This document shows positions 63,131-64,000 of a stretch of DNA of 64,000 nt, piece after piece (within the stretch, counting starts at the first letter, position 1; each line of letters starts with the position of its first letter). The DNA lies in assembly GCA_036785705.1 (NCBI GenBank), contig JAWUZG010000297.1, positions 496,001 through 560,000 on the forward strand, in the 5' to 3' direction. The notes beneath the pieces are model-generated. The model was not told the origin of the DNA. It did not search any database and saw only the letters and a program-made list of their open reading frames with translations. A program made the position numbers and the translations under genes. The DNA is from Acanthornis magna (lineage: Eukaryota; Chordata; Aves; Passeriformes; Acanthizidae).

Positions 63131-64000
63131 TAGTACAACAAAGTAGTATAAAAAATTAAAGAAAAGCTTGTGTTGCAAAACTTAAAGGCAAATCCAAACT
63201 TCCTCCAAGTTGAAGCTTGTTCTATAGCTTGGGATCTTTAGAAGATTTCAGGCAGAGCAGTCCCTGGAGTCTCTTTAACTTTCCCCACACTGACCCACTA
63301 CCAGCCTATCTCTGCAAAGACCTGCTGACTTACTGTTCTCAATACACCATTTTCATCTTGCAGACTTTCCATCTGCTTCACTAAGTTCCAGATCAAGCAC
63401 AAGTGGTTTCAAAGTTGTTTAAAGCCTAAGTTGCCACCATCAGCAGTTAAGTACAACAAAGCATCTAACCTGACAGGTCCCACTGTAATAAAAAAATCAA
63501 AATAAGGGGGTTCTAAATTAATTTCTCCAAAAGGCAGGGTTACTCATGACTACAACTTGGGTTATAGCAAGTCTGTGGGAACATAGAAATGCATTAACTG
63601 GTGACCAGAACACATACATTCTGGTTAGTTTCTTCACAGGTGTTTATAAAATACTTCTAAGTGCAGGTAAACAAGTATTTTACATTAATTTCTGGTATTT
63701 TGTTGAGGGGGAAAAAAGACACCTATAAATCTCCGCATTAGCAAACTCAGATCATTTGCAGATGCATATACCACTCCAGACACAGCAGGAAGAAAGCCAA
63801 TCAAACATAAATAAAAGCAGAAGTTGAGATTCAGGCTTTAAACCAATAAAATATTATTTAAGTAAGGGACTTAGCAAAATCTAAGACACAATTTTAAAGC
63901 CTGGTGATGATAGCAAGAGTGGTAGTGACTTTAAGGGAATGCTTTAGGGTTTTCTATGTCAAAATAAATGTAGACTCAATGCAAAATATTTGCAAATGAG
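63131..64000. other. unique sequence to window end
   Basis: AT-rich DNA with short frames. No gene or repeat is recognised. Confidence 0.45.

Noticed and set aside
1..64000. CRISPR arrays, operons, tRNA or rRNA genes
   Set aside because: No regularly spaced repeats, bacterial-type gene organisation or cloverleaf-like sequence was seen. The tRNA-Phe match is only the 18-nt primer site.

Overview
The window looks like gene-poor euchromatin from a bird, most likely a passerine. The sequence is AT-rich and CpG-poor, no protein-coding host gene could be recognised on either strand, and the recurrent dispersed repeats are CR1 LINE fragments with the typical avian 3' end. Almost all long reading frames outside one element lack any recognisable domain and look like chance frames. 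The window could equally be intergenic or lie inside a very long intron; the sequence does not decide this.

The one complex feature is a well-bounded endogenous retrovirus on the + strand (4229-8509, 4281 bp). It has two 265-bp LTRs that differ at five positions, a perfect 6-bp target duplication (TGAATG), a primer-binding site that matches the 3' end of tRNA-Phe over 18 nt, and a polypurine tract abutting the 3' LTR. Between the LTRs lie an alpharetrovirus-like gag (matrix, PPPY late domain, a long charged spacer and the first part of capsid) and a classical gamma-type env (CWLC motif in SU, N-terminal fusion peptide, immunosuppressive-type segment, CX6CC). The rest of gag and all of pro-pol are missing. 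Capsid is joined in frame to the env leader, so one reading frame runs from 4596 to about 7754, broken only by three stop codons. A single frameshift sits inside the CX6CC motif. The alpha-like gag, gamma-type env and Phe primer site together match the passerine recombinant family known as TgERV-F; this copy would be a pol-deleted, defective member.

The rest of the window: 1-4222 is unique sequence with an ATT tract, a purine tract, a small CpG-enriched patch (2770-3110) and a C tract. 8516-21630 is unique AT-rich DNA with small CR1 remnants. 21631-25410 holds a 15-bp x3 tandem repeat, a CR1 3' end, an unusual 157-bp tandem duplication (22823-23136) and an old CR1 ORF2 fragment. 25411-42640 and 43171-56150 are long blocks of unique sequence, separated by a composite CR1 locus (42640-43170). 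One weak minus-strand exon candidate with hydrophobic segments lies at 44142-44332. 56154-56208 is a TTCC microsatellite. 57290-58030 and 62990-63130 look like conserved non-coding sequence with octamer and homeodomain-type sites (a hunch from appearance only). 58206-58885 is the longest CR1 copy.
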